Shown piece by piece: positions 24,461 through 37,348 of a stretch of 64,000 nt of DNA. The stretch is from Glandiceps talaboti (lineage: Eukaryota > Hemichordata > Enteropneusta > Spengelidae). Position numbers and translations under genes: made by a program. Position 1 is the stretch's first letter. The number at the start of each line of letters is the position of its first letter. The stretch spans positions 5,647,361 to 5,711,360 of the forward strand of contig NC_135564.1 in NCBI RefSeq assembly GCF_964340395.1. The letters run 5' to 3'. The notes beneath the pieces are model-generated. The model searched no databases. It was not told the origin of the DNA and was given only the letters and a program-made list of their open reading frames with translations.

Positions 24461-25089
24461 GGCAGAATAGATCACTGTATACTTTGATGCCAGAAAATAG
24501 GCTTTATTATGACATACAAAAAAGTTTGATTTAACAACACATAAATATTTAGAGTTACAGACAGCAAAAAATAATGAACCACATACACAAAGAATTTACA
24601 ATAATTTCTTAATTATTTGACCTCTACATAAATGTAGTTGATCATTTTTTACCATCTAGAAGTACTGACATGAAAATAGTTCAAACCTCATCTAATGTCA
24701 TGGTTAGAAAAAAAGTATGATTAATGATATCTGAATGCTGTATAAATGTATTGATATCAAATATACCAATGTACAGATACTGGGTAAAACTTTCACAATG
24801 TTCAAGGCCTGGCATAAATAGCTATTCTAAACTCAACTTTGCATCAATGCTAAATATGCCAGTGTACATAGATAGTATGAAAGCTTTCTCAATCGTCAGG
24901 CAAGCTGTGTCTCCCCTTCTAAACTCAATTTTGTGGTATACGTTAAGAAATCCTGGAAGCTATTTTCACTGTGTTGTTGCCTGTTGTTTTTACAAAGACA
25001 ACATCCATATGCAAACATGATTATTGAGCCTTTCTATCCAAATGTGTTTTGATGTATAGAGTGTCAACAGATTACAATAAATTAGATGT

Positions 25090-26440
25090 AATCTTCAAAC
25101 CCTTGCAAGATATCCCCCAAATGGCTGAACACATGTCAAGTGCAGTAGAGCTGTTTAATACAAGATTTCAAACTAAGTAAGTTACTGAGGTGGTATTGTA
25201 TAACTCTACTAAATAACAATTCTATGGAAGTCAATAGCAGTAATCAATACATATGTACTAAAATAAGTCTGATTGACTTTCCCTTAATATGTGTACTCCT
25301 CTGATGAAAACTGTCCATGTACATATACATATACAGCCAATAAGCTGACCACACACATTCTACTGTAACATGGTGCAAGACCAAATATTCAAAATTACCA
25401 ACAAGAATGGTATCAAATACATTGAGATGCCAAGGTGTATTTTTCACATAATTTATCATCATAGGAGTAAATTGGGCTAGCGTTTGATGCATTAGTTTTT
25501 GACAATTGTATAAATTGTGTATATATATTTTTTTCCAAGTGATCTGCAATTATTTCTTGTACAGGTAATAAAAATCAATCAATCAATCAATCAATTTAAT
25601 TCTAAAGTGTCATATTCTTGTTGAATTTCACAACGAAAGCTAAACCTCTCACATGGCCCTAACTGGCTATGCTAAAATTGTGTTTGTTCAAATACTTTGA
25701 AAAGCAAGATCATACATGTAGTCTAAGCCCCTAGTATGGTGTGCCCTCCTTGGTTACATTAGACCACATACATTCCTAGTTTGTGATTAGACTAACCACT
25801 CAATGCACAAAGTGAACTAGCTGCTTGAACAAAGTAACTTAAAAATTGACGATTTAGATAAGACTGCAACGATGTGAGAGTCCATGGAAAATATTTGGCA
25901 AGATTGAAGATAATTAAACATGAGCTATATACCTGCAGTACTGATAAACAGAATGAGCAGAGCATATGGAGTTTTCCTAACCCCAAAATATTTCAAATAT
26001 CAAACAAGAGACAGACAGATATTAAGATTTAGGTTTTTTCCCAGCTGCAAGATACGATGAGTTGTGTTGCCCTAGCAGCCACTACTTGCTAAAGAGAAAG
26101 CCATTGTTGGCAGAACAATACAATGCATCTTACAGTCTAGGTTCGCTTAAAGAAAAAGTTCAGAAAAGATAGAGAGACTGTAGTCACTATGACATCATTT
26201 CCAGCAGAGCTTTCCCACAAAGCCTTGCAGGAAATCCCCATAATGACAGTACAGTGCAGAAGGACTTCTTTCATACAAGTTTTCAAAGTTAAATAAGTTA
26301 CTAAGGTGATATTTTATCACCCAAAATTTTTATGCCAGTTGCTAGCATTAATCAATACAAGTGTACTATTACTACTAAGGGAAGAAATAAGTCTGACTGA
26401 ACTTTCTTTAATGTCTGTGCTTGTATGTATGTTTATGTCC
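25090..26440. repeat. Pair of diverged direct duplicates (25.1 and 26.2 kb)
   Basis: Segments 25090-25330 and 26215-26440 share order and wording: CTTGCA(A/G)GA-ATCCCC, AAGT(A/T)ACT(G/A)AGGTG, then AATAAGTCTGA-TGA-CTTTC and a TGTGTACT/TGTGCTTG end. They look like an old segmental duplication or two copies of a dispersed repeat. No coding signal. Confidence 0.6.
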
Positions 26441-27930
26441 ACTATTAATAGTCACCCAAGAAGCATACACCTACAGGTACTGGGACCTAAACTTTGTGAA
26501 CTCTAAACTGGTCTTCATACCCGCTTGGCTATTTAGAATGCAGCCCTTTAATTACCATTCTTATAAAAGTGAAACACTTATCACATTAACATATAATATT
26601 TTTTATTATCAAATTTCACAATTTGAAAAGTTTGTCATAACTTCTGTGTACATATTATCTACAGTAAAATGACAAAATACAGAATACACTTTACCCTGGG
26701 TTTTTTTTTTTACACAATCTAGACACAGGCTTTCATGGCTGAGACAGATATACAAATTACAAATAACACCTATAAACATACACTAGTAATGGCAGACTGA
26801 AAGATTTGTCAAGTTGACACTCTCGTTAACCACCTGCTAAGCATATTTGTAACGAGTGGTGTGCACCCAACGAATCTTAAAGTCTCTTTTACAGCTAAAA
26901 TTAAGAAATTTCCTTGCATGAAAATACTTTTTTTTCTCTCTTTTAGATTTCTTGACACATAGGCAATAGAAGAAAATTGAAGAGAACTACACTACTATGA
27001 TAATGTCAAGAAAAATAAGTGCAGGGATGATGTACAATAGAGCAACAGAGCTAGCATGTGTGCTAGGCTAGTCAGAGCGCCCTCTAGTGGTACATTGAGA
27101 TCCCAATGGTTAATGGAGGGACTTGATCAGTACGGAAGAGAACAAATGAAGGAGAAACAAGCCTGCTTTTTGACATTACCTAAACAGTTTCAGGCATAAC
27201 TCAGAAATTAAGAAACAGTCCAAAATAGGCCAACTACAATAACTGGAGTATCACCCAACATGTAGAAATCATGTGCAGTTCAACATGTACATAACAATAT
27301 ATGTACATTGACAAATGATTCACACTTCACTTGAAATTAATTTTGCTTTTTTCTAGGATTTCCTACATTTTCACAAAAAAGAGGATCCAGATAAAAAATA
27401 TTTCTCATTAGATTGGCATTGTATGCATCTTTACATTGAGTTCAAATCAAAAGCTCATAAATGTAAAACAGCAAAATTCTGTTTCCATCAAAAATATAAC
27501 TTTTGAAAGGTGAAATACTCTAAAGAACATTATCATCAAGAACAAGTCCACCAATAGATAGTAGACTTATAAAAATTCCACTTTAAATATTTACTATTCG
27601 AAATGGGTTGTTATGGAAAAAGTTATTACACATCAGAATCACTATACGTACACATCTTGCTTTTTTTTGTTGCTTTTTTTTTGCTAAATCAGAGAAAGCT
27701 TGTCAGTAAGATTGCGCAATATATCCAAACTTAGTCTAAACTCCTTTTACTGCTCTGTTCCAAGAATCATGGTGTTTTTGTTAAAGGAAAACAAGACTCC
27801 AGTATGTAAAGGTATTTTTTTATAAACTTTGGGATCTGGAGAAACAATTCATTATTTCACATTACATAATTATGTGCGATTGCAAAGAAACACCAAACTC
27901 AATTTCACCTCTAACTTTTTCACACTGGTC

Positions 27931-28080
27931 TACCCTTGCATCATGGGACTTCACAGACATGCATATTTATTAGACGCACACTGAATATTCATGACTAATA
28001 TGTGCTGTTACCTTTAAACAAATAGTCATGAATATTCAGAGTTTATCTAATGTCTGCTAAGTCCCATGATGCAAAGGTGG
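27931..28080. mobile_element. Palindromic element, about 150 bp
   Basis: TACCCTTGCATCATGGGA at the left end and TCCCATGATGCAAAGGTGG at the right end are inverted repeats. An inner pair, TGAATATTCATGACTA and TAGTCATGAATATTCA, deepens the palindrome. Nonautonomous inverted-repeat element; it directly abuts a dispersed repeat segment (28081-28214). Confidence 0.7.
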
Positions 28081-28136
28081 ATCTGTGTTGTGAAATAAGA
28101 TTTCAATTTGTGATTCTTGGCAATGGCACAAATTTA

Positions 28137-28214
28137 TGTGATGTGAAATCATGAAATGACTAAACCTAAAGTATATGAAAATACAGCTATTTCCTAGAGT
28201 GGCATTCCCCTTTA
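28137..28214 (+). repeat. Dispersed repeat segment ending ATTCCCCTTTAA, copy 1
   Basis: Shares ATCATGAAATGACT, TATGAAAAT and TTTCCT(A/G)GAGTG(G/C)CATT with 51600-51684 in the same orientation. Both copies are preceded by a TCCCATGATGCA word, so the palindrome at 27931-28080 is probably part of the same family. Confidence 0.7.
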
Positions 28215-28707
28215 AGAGTTGTAAGTAACTAAAATCCACTAAATTTCTACAGGTATTTCACAGAGGTTACCCATCCAAATTATGGTATTGGGCAGTGCTT
28301 TTGTTAATGGTTAAGGTAGGTCATATCTACGCAAGTTAATTCCCTGGTTACTTTGCAAGGTTTCCCAAAAACAAAACTATCGCAAATTTTATGGGAAACT
28401 ATGCTAGTTTTACCTGACTGCCTGAGTTACCAAATCTCAACAAAAACACTGCAAGCTGTGAAAACCAATGCAGGTTTTAGCAAAAACACTGAACAAGGAG
28501 AGGAATATAGTGTAGTTAGTCTGGCTCCTATGTTGTCATACGGAAGTACACAATGAAGAAATGAACCATCCTGTACTGAGCACAGGTGGCCACATTAACT
28601 GAAACTACACAGCATAAAATGGTTTCGATTCTAGAATTTTTGGAGTTTCCATTTTCAGCAAGCAGACACTTTATAAAAATAGCACTGATATACTTTTGAA
28701 CGCTGGG

Positions 28708-31700
28708 TTAGATTTTACCAGATGTAGGCCTCTTCTCTGTGAAAAAGCTTCTTAAAACAATGATTTGTCCAACAGACACTACAAAGATAACAACTGCTTC
28801 TCCTATTGACCAATACTGTACACGTTCATTCATGTGTTCAGCTCGAATTCGACTTTTTGCTTCACGTAATCTGAAATGGGTTTGGTAGTCGAGGATAACT
28901 TTCAAGCCTTCGTGAATAGTCACACACGATGTCTCCATCTGGAAAATCATAAACATGGGTTATCATTAGCATTGTCACTGTGTCTGTGTCTGTGTCTGTG
29001 TCTGTGTCATGTGTAATCGTGACTGCAAGTACTGCCTGTTTCATCGCATTTACTGGTACTGTTTGATACAACCACACAGAAACCAATAAGAAACTGCACA
29101 TATAGTCTAACATGCTATACTTTGAGATAGTACAATTAAATCTTGGGACATTTTGTCTAAATGAAATGAACCAATTTGTCACCACACAGACATCAAATAC
29201 AGACGTAGACATCAAAAACATTGGCGTCTGCATGTCTGTATCCAGATGCAGTACATTAATCAGTTTATTTCATTTTAACAAAATGTACCAAGAGATTGGA
29301 ACTAGCTATCTTGCAGTGTAGGATGTACAGTTTGTTATTGGTTGCTGAATGGTTGTATCAAACAGAGTCAGAGAACGATAACATGACATGGGTGGTATGT
29401 ACATTGTATACTGTGTGTATGTTGTAAGTTTTTACAATATTTATTCTTCTCTAGTGCAAGGCCCAAAACATTATTGCATACTTGTTTGCAAACGGGCATG
29501 TAATTGTTGCATATAAATAATGTGAGCTCAAAGTTATATTTTTTCGGAACTTGCTGTTTTATATAAAATAATAGCAGAACCAATGATATGGCTACACTGC
29601 ATATTTGCACTCATCCTTGCAGTGCTTTCTGCTGCACTGTCACTCACTTTGCTCCTTGTGAAGTATGACAGCAGAGAACACCATAATCAATTGTACAAAT
29701 ACAAATGTATATGTATGCCGGGTATACAACGCTGACACTCGCACATCATGGGGTTATGTCCTTGTACATGTACTAGTATTTGAACAATTTCTTACCGATG
29801 TCATTGCAGTGGCATGGTGTCCCATGTCTTTTAACAAAGGTTCTTCATCCCCAGCCATAAAATCAAAATACACAGTTTTATGTGCAAATGTGGAAAACTC
29901 ATTACTAAAACAAAATTTAAAGACTCCTTGTCTATCTGTGGTCCATGTAAAACTATCATATTGTTTCTTGGTTTCTTTGTATAAAATAGCTCCATGTGGA
30001 CCATCAATTTGTACATCTACATCATATCTACCACCAGTAACAACCTGAAAAGAGAACAGAAGGCAATCAGTCATTAATTACATGTAAATAGTCATTTTGT
30101 GGAGTTATGGTGGTTGAATGGTTAGCATGGCTGGTTTGTTGCTGCCATTTTATTTGTGAACAGCTAAAGGTTTTAGGCAAGACAGGACCCTCCACTCTCT
30201 GCCTCAGTCAACCGATATTTAAAATTGCGGACCTGGTACATGTATATATTATTATATAGGATACATGTATGTGACTGATTTTAATGTTATACATGTATAG
30301 GCTACTTTGCACTGTATGCTCCCAAAGACATGGGGAAATATAAAGGGCCTACATGTACAGCTATAGGTTACATACATGTATATACAATGTATAGGTTATG
30401 TGAAGTTATAGGTGTGTGTGCCATGACATGTACACTTGTAGAGGCTACTTTGTATAGTATGATCCTAGGACATGGGGTGGGGTGGGTGGGTGGGTGTAAA
30501 GAGCATGTGTAGATATACATGTAGGTCTGTACAGGACAATAATTGTAAATACCTGCTAAGCAGCTATGGTACTTTACTCAGCAGAGGATCAAAATAGAAC
30601 AAGGTGGTCGACTTATTCTCGTACATGTATGTACCTAAAATACATATATGTGTAGTACATGGTGTTAAAAAAAAGTTATGATACAAGTACATGTACATTG
30701 TAGTTATTTTTAGGATGCATTTAAGTGGTAACATCCTATTTCAAGTATCAAGAATTGATAATGAGCAGTGTGAGAAAGCACTACATCATGTATATAACAA
30801 AATTATATTATTACTCTATGAATTGTAACTTTGTAATTTTTGTACAGGATAGTTCAATTGTGATGGGTACAGGTATATATATGTACATGTATGCCATGGC
30901 ATACTGTAAACTATCTAGCATTGCAAACTAATATTTCAGTTGCATTAGCTAATGTACATGTATATGTAGTCTATACCATGGTATACACAAAAAACCTATA
31001 CATGTACATGTATATGGTTGCCACTCTGAATTTTTGAAATACAATACTTGTTACAACAAGTTTCAGTTGTTGGAACATGAAAAAATACTCCAAACATATC
31101 TGAAATTTACCTAGTGAATCAAACATGCAATATAATTCCATATAATTCATTCACATTAATTTTGGCAAACATTTACCAAATTTAAAACAATTGACAATTG
31201 GAAAATCAGATTTCATTAAAAAGGTCAAATTGTGGTTTAGTAAATGATGACTTGTGTACATGTACACACTTGTACAATAAATGACTACATCGTTTTCATG
31301 CCATCCCCACAATAGTCAGTAGCACACCTACATGTATACATGTACATGTATATACATATATTGCAGTATTACCATACTAATAAAGTATATGTACCTAGGC
31401 TAACATGTCGTACTGCTGCCATATTTGACACATCAATTATTGATAACTGGGATATTACCTGGAACAATCTCACCAATAACATTGTCTGTGCTCCTTTTAT
31501 TGGAATCTCAAAACAGAAGTGTCACAAATCAACAGTCTGCACCCTTTACTAGTGCTGCCCACCACAGGCAACAACAATCACAACTTGGCGTGATACTTAT
31601 TAGTACCAGGTAGTATTACCAAATCAACAGAAAACAGAAAGGGTTGTGTTATCTTACTAGTTATACTACTCAGAAGCTTACAGAGAATAAATGTACAAGT

Positions 31701-34700
31701 ACATTTGAGTCACACAGTGATGTAGGTCCCCACAGTGGCACACCTCTATCTTGGGTGTTGTCCTTAACTTCACACTCTCAACTTGATAACATATGGCAAA
31801 GTATGACATTTGGTCATGAACACTTCATGTAGCACTTACACAATACATCCTAATTGGTTAATACATAAAGTGGAACTTACAAGGTACATCCTAACTGGTT
31901 ATCTCATAAATACAATATACATGTACATCTTACAATATCCAACTACAATATGTAACTGGTTCCTTCAAGCAGCACTTGTACTGCATGTAGTTGTTGAAGA
32001 AAAGACAAAAGATGCTGCAGACACTTTACTTGTCATAATAAATGGGGATGAATGTACCATTGCTGTCTTACAATCTTGCAAGTCCCTATGATGATCTGTT
32101 CACTGCTTGTAATTTGGCTTTACTATTCATATGTAAATTACTAAAATATACTATATCCATTGATACTTCTCATCACCATATGCTATCAAACCATACGTAC
32201 ATTTCTAAACATTCACTATTCTGAAAATTTGACATCAAATACAATGTCATTTGTAAAAGACCATCTGGCAATCGTTTACATCTTTTTCCCTCAAAGGAAA
32301 TCAACTCCCTACACAGAAATGAAGTTGTATTTTTCAATTGGTACTCTGGCAAGTACAGAAGTTCTTAACCCCCCAACCCCCTCCCATATGATGACACTGT
32401 GGCAAGTACAAAATGTACACAAACATATTATTCGAAAATTACATGTATATATTGCATACAATGTTAATGGAAATGACTCGCTGTTCAAATTTGACCAGTG
32501 CTCACTAATCACGTTGTAACTATGGTCACTGTACTGCATTAAGAAAAATGTGATGAGCCTGTATTGTTGATGCAAAGGATATGAGCATGTATGATTGAAA
32601 TGGAAACATAATGTCATGGATATATTCATTCATTAGAAGAATGCGTGGCATTTTATAATAATGAAGTTATGCTTTATTGGATTTGGGAGAACATCATTAA
32701 TCTATATTTCAATACTCCATATAGGCTCAGATTGAATGATGTTCAGATTGAATTGACAGAATAGCATTTGCATCGGATGACTGATTGGCCATACAATGTA
32801 ATAACCTGATATACACAGCCCACATTTTGAAATTAGACTTTATAATGAGGATTACAATGCCTTGTGTCACATTTTTACCAGTTTGAGGATGCCCAGTCTT
32901 ATCCTTGTAAATGGCAAACATCTCAAGATTTTGTTGTATAAATGCAATGGTCTGGCTGAGCTATTACATGTACATGTACAGATCAAAATAATAGTCTACA
33001 AAAGTCTTTAGACCTACGGAAGGTCTTCTGCAAGAGACTTAAATGTTGAGCAAAATGTTTTTTATTCATCAAATTGAGCATTGTGACTTGCGTTTTACCA
33101 AACCATTTATCTGACTTCAAGCTCTGGCTCAACCAACAACAAGGTGCAATTGTTGTAACTGTAGTTGGACTAATTTAGTACCGCCACTGAGTTTTACTTG
33201 GAAGTGGGATGGTACATGTATGTTCATTTCTGACTTTTCTCTTGTTTAGATTACTGTGTACAGGGTCATGATGTAGAAATGTTATCAACAGTACATAGTT
33301 CTACATTTACACTCTTATTGAGTCATTTGGGTGATGGCACATGTACTTGTACTTGTACACAGGCATGGGAGTACATCTACATTTAGTTTAGTTTGGGATA
33401 TCCTAAGAATAACATCCCATCAGAGTCTGGTGTTGAAGTGCTGATCAATGTTACTTTTGAAATCATAACGTCCTTGGATAACCCAACATACATGTAGTCC
33501 GGTTTAAAGAGCTTTGTTTTTTTTCATTTGTAGGGATTGAGTAGAAAGCTAGAGATGCAGCTATCATACATTTAATAACGCTGATTAAAAGTAGAACAGC
33601 TATACGTTCATCCCTTCCCTCAAACACATCTGTCTTTGTGTAATGTCACTGTCAGCCCATGTACCAGTAAATGTTATCAGTTTCCTGTTTGACACTATAC
33701 TAAATATACAGTATGGCAGCAATTTTGTGGTTTCTTTAATACTAGTACAAGTAGTACCCGTATTTCTGAAATTCTTAATTTATGAGTGAAACACTTTGTT
33801 TGTTGATTGATACCCTTGTCATGTTGTCAAAAATTTCTATTTAAGTTTTGTGAAATTACTTTTTTGGATTAAATTACCTGTACATGACACATCAACAGAT
33901 TTTTACAAGTGCAATGATAAAGAAATATTAGTGCTAAATATTGATACATTTCATACAATTGTACACATCTATTTATTGCAATTAATGTTACCAAATTGTT
34001 ATCCATATTGTAGTCATGACCATGTAATGTATGTAGCACAGTATGCATGGATGTTGAATCATGTAAAATTACAAGAAATAATTGGGTCACGATAAAATAT
34101 ATCAATTATATATTAAACATTGAAATAATTATAGGGTGTGTACTGTATTTAAGATATATAGTGCAAGTTTATTGCAAGATGAAAAAAGTGTGTATACACG
34201 TTCCTGAGATGGAAGTGAATGGGTATACCGTATACAGGAACTCAGCTCAGTCACTTGCATAACATGAATTTGATATGCCAAGAATTGGATGACGTGTACA
34301 TTTGTACACGGGTGGTTGCTCGTGCTTGATATTTTTTTTCTGTATACTTTAGATCTCGTAAGTCAGGTGTACTGCAACTACTATTTATCAACAAAACATG
34401 TATGGTCGTGCATTTCTCCTATGTCGGTCACCGTAAAGACATACACTCGCAAAGAGAACAGCTGGCGTTTCGTTTTACAAGTGGAGGGGAGATTAACAAA
34501 TAAACAAAGCCCAGAACAAGTCGTCTGCTGGTCAGCTCTGTCGTAGGTTGTTGAGTGACGGGCCAACGAACGCAGACTTCGAATTATCAACAGATTCTGA
34601 AACTATATATATGTTGTTTAAATGTCAAATTCTTACCTGGTATTCTAGCGTTACTTTGACGCCTTGGTCAACTTCTTCATAGAAACATTGCTTAGCGTTG

Positions 34701-34789
34701 TCTGGCAACTCGAAGGTGAGCTCCACTGCTTGTGAAAGAACACCTAAAAGCAACAACACCAGCGACCAAAATAACCACTTCCTCACCAT
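28708..34789 (-). CDS. TMED7: TMED7-type p24 (gamma) cargo receptor
   Basis: Single-pass early secretory pathway protein that cycles between ER and Golgi in COPI/COPII vesicles and sorts cargo. Three exons, all phase 0: 34789-34637, 30044-29796, 28938-28708, giving 210 residues (human TMED7 is 224). Signal peptide about 1-21. GOLD domain with [16 protein letters not shown] and the paired Cys35/Cys96 (KFCFSNEF). Then HKTVYFDF, coiled-coil neck [21 protein letters not shown] about 178-197, and cytoplasmic tail [13 protein letters not shown] carrying the di-Phe plus KR vesicle-coat signal. The start at 34789 follows a short in-frame extension from another ATG at 34810; the shorter start gives the cleaner signal peptide. 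Intron 1 is about 4.6 kb, intron 2 about 0.86 kb. Family assignment is firm; TMED7 rather than another gamma p24 rests on [13 protein letters not shown] and the C-terminal half. Confidence 0.94.
30105..30239 (+). mobile_element. tRNA-derived SINE-like fragment
   Basis: ATGGTGGTTGAATGGTTAGCA at the left end resembles a tRNA-type promoter A box. The right part (TTTTAGGCAAGACA, CTGCCTCAGTC, then a GACCTGGTAC end) matches the body of common marine-invertebrate tRNA-SINEs as I recall them. The B box is degraded or missing. It lies in TMED7 intron 1. Confidence 0.5.
30230..31350. repeat. Region dense in ACATGTA/TACATGTA palindromic words
   Basis: The 8-10-bp palindrome TACATGTA (often TGTACATGTA) recurs many times over about 1.1 kb of TMED7 intron 1, more often than anywhere else in the window, without a fixed period. 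It is not a simple microsatellite. No coding content. Confidence 0.6.
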
Positions 34790-34901
34790 CGTATATTTTC
34801 CTAAGGTCACGAAACGCTATAAAATTTCTCTGTGAAACATACAATTCGTCTGTATCCCGGAAAACATTCACAGAAAGTGAATCTCGCCGGTAATTTTAAT
34901 T

Positions 34902-34912
34902 CAAAATGGCGG
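34902..34912 (+). promoter_or_regulatory. YY1-like motif upstream of TMED7
   Basis: CAAAATGGCGG matches the YY1 consensus core (AANATGGCG). It is 113 bp upstream of the TMED7 start codon, on the strand opposite to the gene. Such sites are common at metazoan housekeeping promoters. One short match, so tentative. Confidence 0.4.
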
Positions 34913-35605
34913 TGTACGCTCCAACGTGGCAGGTGAAAAATACCAGTATGTTGAACTTAGGTCATGACCTTAAAACCCTCCAAGTCCACGATTATTGGAC
35001 GGACATGGTCCCTAGGCTTACGTAGAAAAACTTCACAGTCTCATTCCTTTTAGATGTGCTTATTTTCACATTGTAATACAAGTTGTTCATGAACTTTAAT
35101 TAAACATTGAAACAAAGAAAAGAAATTGTCACTAATTAGATTGATACAACTTGCATAATTAAGATATGACAACTTTAAATTTCCTTAAATGGCATCATAA
35201 AATATTCTGCCCAAAAATGTTGTAAAGACCAAATCTCCTCTACCATTTTACTTTTCACGAAATCACTATAAAATGAACATACAACAAATAATAACAATAC
35301 AAAGTAAAAGAATGCAATTTTCAAAAAATACCCATTCATTTGTAATAAATGATCGTGCATTTAATTATGAATTTCTTTTCAGGATCAATTTAGACCAGAC
35401 CAGGAATCCTAACAATGTCTTCATGTATGCATTAATGATAATATTTCAGCTTAAAATAATGAAATTTACAAACTAGCAACAATTTAGCAACGTTGGATTG
35501 TTATATGTTTACCAACAACTTTTGCCAATTGGAAAGGGTTCAATCGAGTGGTCCCTGACCCAATGTTCATGTGCACATGCATATATGTGAAAGACTCACT
35601 CTACT

Positions 35606-35854
35606 AATAGGGAACTTGCAATCCAAACTGAGCATGCTCAGACACATAGGACTATGGGAATATCTGTGGTTATCGTAATACTTGATCTGGAGCTACTGAT
35701 AAAATTAACCTCCCACACTTGTCAGGGTGACTATGAATTGATCATTCCTGGTTATAAACAATGTAACAATATTGTTTACAATGCTAATGTATTAGTATTT
35801 ATCACTTCTCCCATGATGCAACATTCAACATGGCGGGTTTGCATGTTCCCTATT
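35606..35854 (+). mobile_element. MITE family A, copy 2
   Basis: A 249-bp element with inverted ends AATAGGGAACTTGCAA and GCATGTTCCCTATT. It is homologous to 10727-10979 in opposite orientation. Conserved internal words: GAGCATGCTCAGAC, GTGGTTATCGTAATAC, GATCTGGAGCTAC, ATGATGCAACATTCAACATG. No protein-coding sign beyond a chance 73-codon frame also present in the other copy. Confidence 0.88.
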
Positions 35855-37348
35855 GTGATGGTGATGATAGTCTAGTTACTTTACACGCTAGAAAAACATG
35901 TGACTGACAGAAGGATGAAAGTGCAAAGAACCTACACAGGCCTGATTATTATTGAATGGTCCAGGGGTCCTGTTAGGTCAAGGTCTATATACCAGTAGAT
36001 TCTAAAGTGGGGCAAGTGCCTAGTTAAATATCGATTCTGTCAATGAACCATGTCATTATTTCAAGTACTTCACAAAACATTAGGTATCATGCTTCAGGTT
36101 TTGAAGTTAAAATAGTCAATACTTTGTAGAGTTTGAGGTTATTTCAGTCACTCCCTCATATCAAAGTGACAAGTCAGGTCAGGTCAGGTCAGACAATAAA
36201 TTACCAGCAAAGAATATAATCATGAGAGAAGTTTTTAAAAGTCCAAATAACTATTCTTGTATCCCCATCCCATCCCCCCCCCCCCACCCCCACCCCATGC
36301 TCCTGTTTTATATGGATTTTGGAAGGGTGATTTTGATTGCAGATCACATTATCTTGATAATATCACTTTCCTGTGTGGGATACAATTGTGGTTCCTGTCC
36401 CAATCCCTATTCTCGCATACGGGTACATAACAGATTACAGCTTCTATGAACTGTGAATATGTATCACACCTTGAACTTGAAGGATTCTGGAAGAAGTCTA
36501 AATAACTGTAGTCAATTCGAATAAAGTTGTGATTTAGTACTTCGGAAGGTGAATAAGTAAACAACAGTCTGTTTTTTTCAAATAAATGATAAGTTTTATT
36601 TGAAATACATGTAACATCCACTGTATAAATGCCACTACAAACACACTACAAAGTTTGTATTGATTTAGTATAGATGATTCTATTGCTACACGCCACCAAG
36701 TAGTGAAGTGTTTAAACCTACAAGAATATAATACTACAATACATGTATGCTTCTTTCACACATGTGCATGTACACACAAAGACTGACACTGAACAAGCTG
36801 AGTGCATAAGATTTACTCATATTAAAATATTTACTAAAATGTTGGTTAACCTATTCAATGTTTAATGCACACCTTCCATGACATCAAAATTATTGCCTTC
36901 AAGTATGAAGTGGGCTGTGAGGTGTCATGAAAAGTTGCTGACTTCCTGCACCTTACAGAAAGATGAATGTCACTATTAAAGTCTGACAGCGAGACTTCAT
37001 TTATACAATAACTTGAGAGCTGGGTAGTTTTCAAGTACATGTATAAATGGCACCCTTCAATCAATACAATTGCATTTCCTCATAATGACGGTGTAATAAA
37101 AGATATTGTTTCTGAAATTATTATTTTTAAACTAAAATGCATTGCCAAAATCACAAATTTACTTCATACATTTGAAATTCTGTTGGTAAAATTATTGAAT
37201 TTTCTATAATTACTGTTTATCATTCATAGAAAAGGATCCATTACAAAATTCACTTAAAAAATCTTTAGATACAAATACAGGTGTATAAATGAACTAGGTC
37301 AATATGTTGATGACTTTAGAAGACACTGAATAGTTTCCAACTCCATCA

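Larger units (their letters stand above)
20731..28707. other. Intergenic region between ADAM10-like 5' end and TMED7 3' end
   Basis: No coding exon recognised. It must contain the ADAM promoter and the TMED7 3' UTR, but no limits can be set. Listed separately: foldback element 21256-21366, MITE D 21598-22011, microsatellites at 22.6 and 23.1 kb, a tandem array at 24.1-24.5 kb, a duplicated pair at 25.1/26.3 kb, and a palindrome at 27.9-28.1 kb. A CTCF-like word (GCGCCCTCTAGTGG) lies at 27077-27090. The remaining sequence shows nothing distinctive. Confidence 0.6.
34790..37348. other. Intergenic region between TMED7 5' end and ASRGL1 3' end
   Basis: Holds the TMED7 promoter, MITE A copy 2 and the ASRGL1 3' UTR. 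On the minus strand an AATAAA near 36599-36594 could end the ASRGL1 transcript. There is a short AGGTC tandem near 36172-36190 and a C-rich run near 36275. No additional exon recognised. Confidence 0.55.

Noticed and set aside
30105-30239. Functional tRNA gene
   Set aside because: No cloverleaf can be drawn and the B box is missing; a SINE remnant fits better.
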